14,761 bases of DNA, taken from contig DASXNG010000065.1 in the NCBI GenBank assembly GCA_036495225.1, positions 1-14,761 of the forward strand, in the 5' to 3' direction. The position numbers and the translations under genes are program-made. A model generated the notes under the pieces. The model was not told the DNA's origin. It was given only the letters and a program-made list of their open reading frames with translations, and searched no databases. The number at the start of each line of letters is the position of its first letter. Position 1 is the stretch's first letter. The DNA comes from Galbitalea sp036495225. GTDB lineage: Bacteria > Actinomycetota > Actinomycetes > Actinomycetales > Microbacteriaceae. Of this stretch, positions 14,053 through 14,761 are shown one piece after another.

Positions 14053-14761
14053 ATGGCGAATTCCTTTGACGTGTCGTGGCAGCTGGATGGCATCAGGATG
14101 GAGGGAACGGTCATCCGGCCAGACGGTGATGGGCCATTTCCGGCCGCCATTTTGGTAGCAGGCAGTGGCCCGACCGACCGGGACTGGTGTTCACCTCTAC
14201 TGCCCGGCAACAACGGCAGTGGGCGCCTGTTCGCGGAGGCTTTCGCTCGTGCCGGCATCGCATCGATCCGCTACGACAAGCGTGCCTCCGGCCCGCACGC
14301 GAGAGACAACGTGACGAAGCTGGTCGGCAAGGTGAGTATGCAGGCTCACCTCGACGAATTGGTTGCTGCGGTTGGCGCGCTTTCCGAGTTGGCGTTCGTC
14401 GACACATCCAGGGTTGTCGGAATGGGCAACAGCGAGGGAACCCTCCACGTCCTCCACTACGCAGTAAGCGCGCAGCGAGTTCCCTTCGCCGGGATCGTGC
14501 TTGCTGCCCCACCCGGCCGCCCCATTTCGACCGTGCTCCTCTCCCAGCTGGCGCTGCAACTGGCGCAAGTCCCGGGCGGCGACGAGCGGTTGGCGAAGGT
14601 CGAGCAAGCTTCGGCGCGCTATTCAGCGGGCCAGCCGATGGATCCCGACCCAGCGCTGCCCGACGGCGTGAAGATGGTGCTCGCGAGCTTCGAGGCTCCG
14701 GCGAATCTTCCCCTGGCTCGCGAACTTTGGCTTGAGTCCGCTGGCGACTCACTCACGAAGG
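14053..14761 (+). CDS. Alpha/beta hydrolase (3' end cut by window edge)
   Basis: An open frame of 236 codons runs from ATG 14053 to the window end without a stop. The strand and frame are supported by clear alpha/beta-hydrolase features: AAILVAGSGPTDRDW (31-45), whose GSGPTDRD is the oxyanion-hole region of a common bacterial hydrolase group; IRYDKRASG (about 77-85); and the nucleophile elbow GMGNSEGTLH with GNSEG and Ser127. The remaining catalytic Asp and His lie beyond the window. Esterase or peptidase substrates cannot be inferred. It starts 54 bp after the PBP stop on the same strand, so cotranscription is possible. A GTG at 14047 in frame is an alternative start; neither start has a strong ribosome-binding site. 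Confidence 0.85.
   Translation, partial: MANSFDVSWQLDGIRMEGTVIRPDGDGPFPAAILVAGSGPTDRDWCSPLLPGNNGSGRLFAEAFARAGIASIRYDKRASGPHARDNVTKLVGKVSMQAHLDELVAAVGALSELAFVDTSRVVGMGNSEGTLHVLHYAVSAQRVPFAGIVLAAPPGRPISTVLLSQLALQLAQVPGGDERLAKVEQASARYSAGQPMDPDPALPDGVKMVLASFEAPANLPLARELWLESAGDSLTK

Noticed and set aside
1..14761. Mobile elements, CRISPR arrays, tRNA genes or phage remnants
   Set aside because: No transposase, integrase, regularly spaced repeats or cloverleaf-like sequence was recognised on either strand.

Overview
The window is GC-rich DNA (roughly 60-65% GC by eye) with GTG starts, 4-bp ATGA/GTGA overlaps between cotranscribed genes and actinobacterial protein types: a PASTA-bearing bifunctional PBP, a KmtR-like ArsR and serine/alanine-rich lipoproteins. 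It most resembles an actinobacterial chromosome, probably Microbacteriaceae; that placement is inference. No tRNA, rRNA, IS element, phage gene or CRISPR array was seen. No gene-free stretch exceeds about 205 bases.

Layout. (1) 1-2763: a 5'-complete, 3'-cut DeoR-type regulator (minus strand) diverges from galT-galK, a translationally coupled Leloir pair with no galE beside it. The GalT lacks three of the four classical zinc ligands. (2) 2764-4294: an ArsR/SmtB repressor with the ligand pattern of the mycobacterial Ni/Co sensor KmtR, overlapping a His-rich CDF metal exporter. (3) 4301-7516: a bidirectional regulatory module. A TetR gene and a YdhF-type aldo/keto reductase read leftward; a 3-hydroxyisobutyrate-dehydrogenase-family enzyme and a DUF1275 membrane protein read rightward. 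Both start from a 52-bp intergenic segment with overlapping promoters and an imperfect palindrome. (4) 7513-8344: a secreted lipoprotein (DUF5666-like plus PepSY-like tail) behind three tandem 11-bp repeats and a TTGACA box, the layout of an OmpR/PhoB-type response-regulator site. (5) 8378-11295: a second TetR gene followed by a seven-helix membrane protein resembling Pyr4/PaxB-type terpene cyclases, divergent from a DHA2-type MFS exporter; a near-perfect palindrome overlaps the TetR promoter. (6) 11437-14761: a class A penicillin-binding protein with two PASTA repeats, then a truncated alpha/beta hydrolase.

A recurring theme is compact autoregulation. Three of the four regulator genes (DeoR, ArsR, first TetR) have a plausible -10 box ending 6-7 nt before the start codon and no Shine-Dalgarno sequence, suggesting leaderless mRNAs whose operators overlap promoter and start codon. 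The fourth appears to have a leader of only about 11 nt.

The best candidates for something undescribed are the TetR / Pyr4-like membrane protein / MFS cluster, the bidirectional TetR module linking two oxidoreductases to a DUF1275 protein, and the lipoprotein under apparent response-regulator control. All functional assignments rest on motif reading without database searches.
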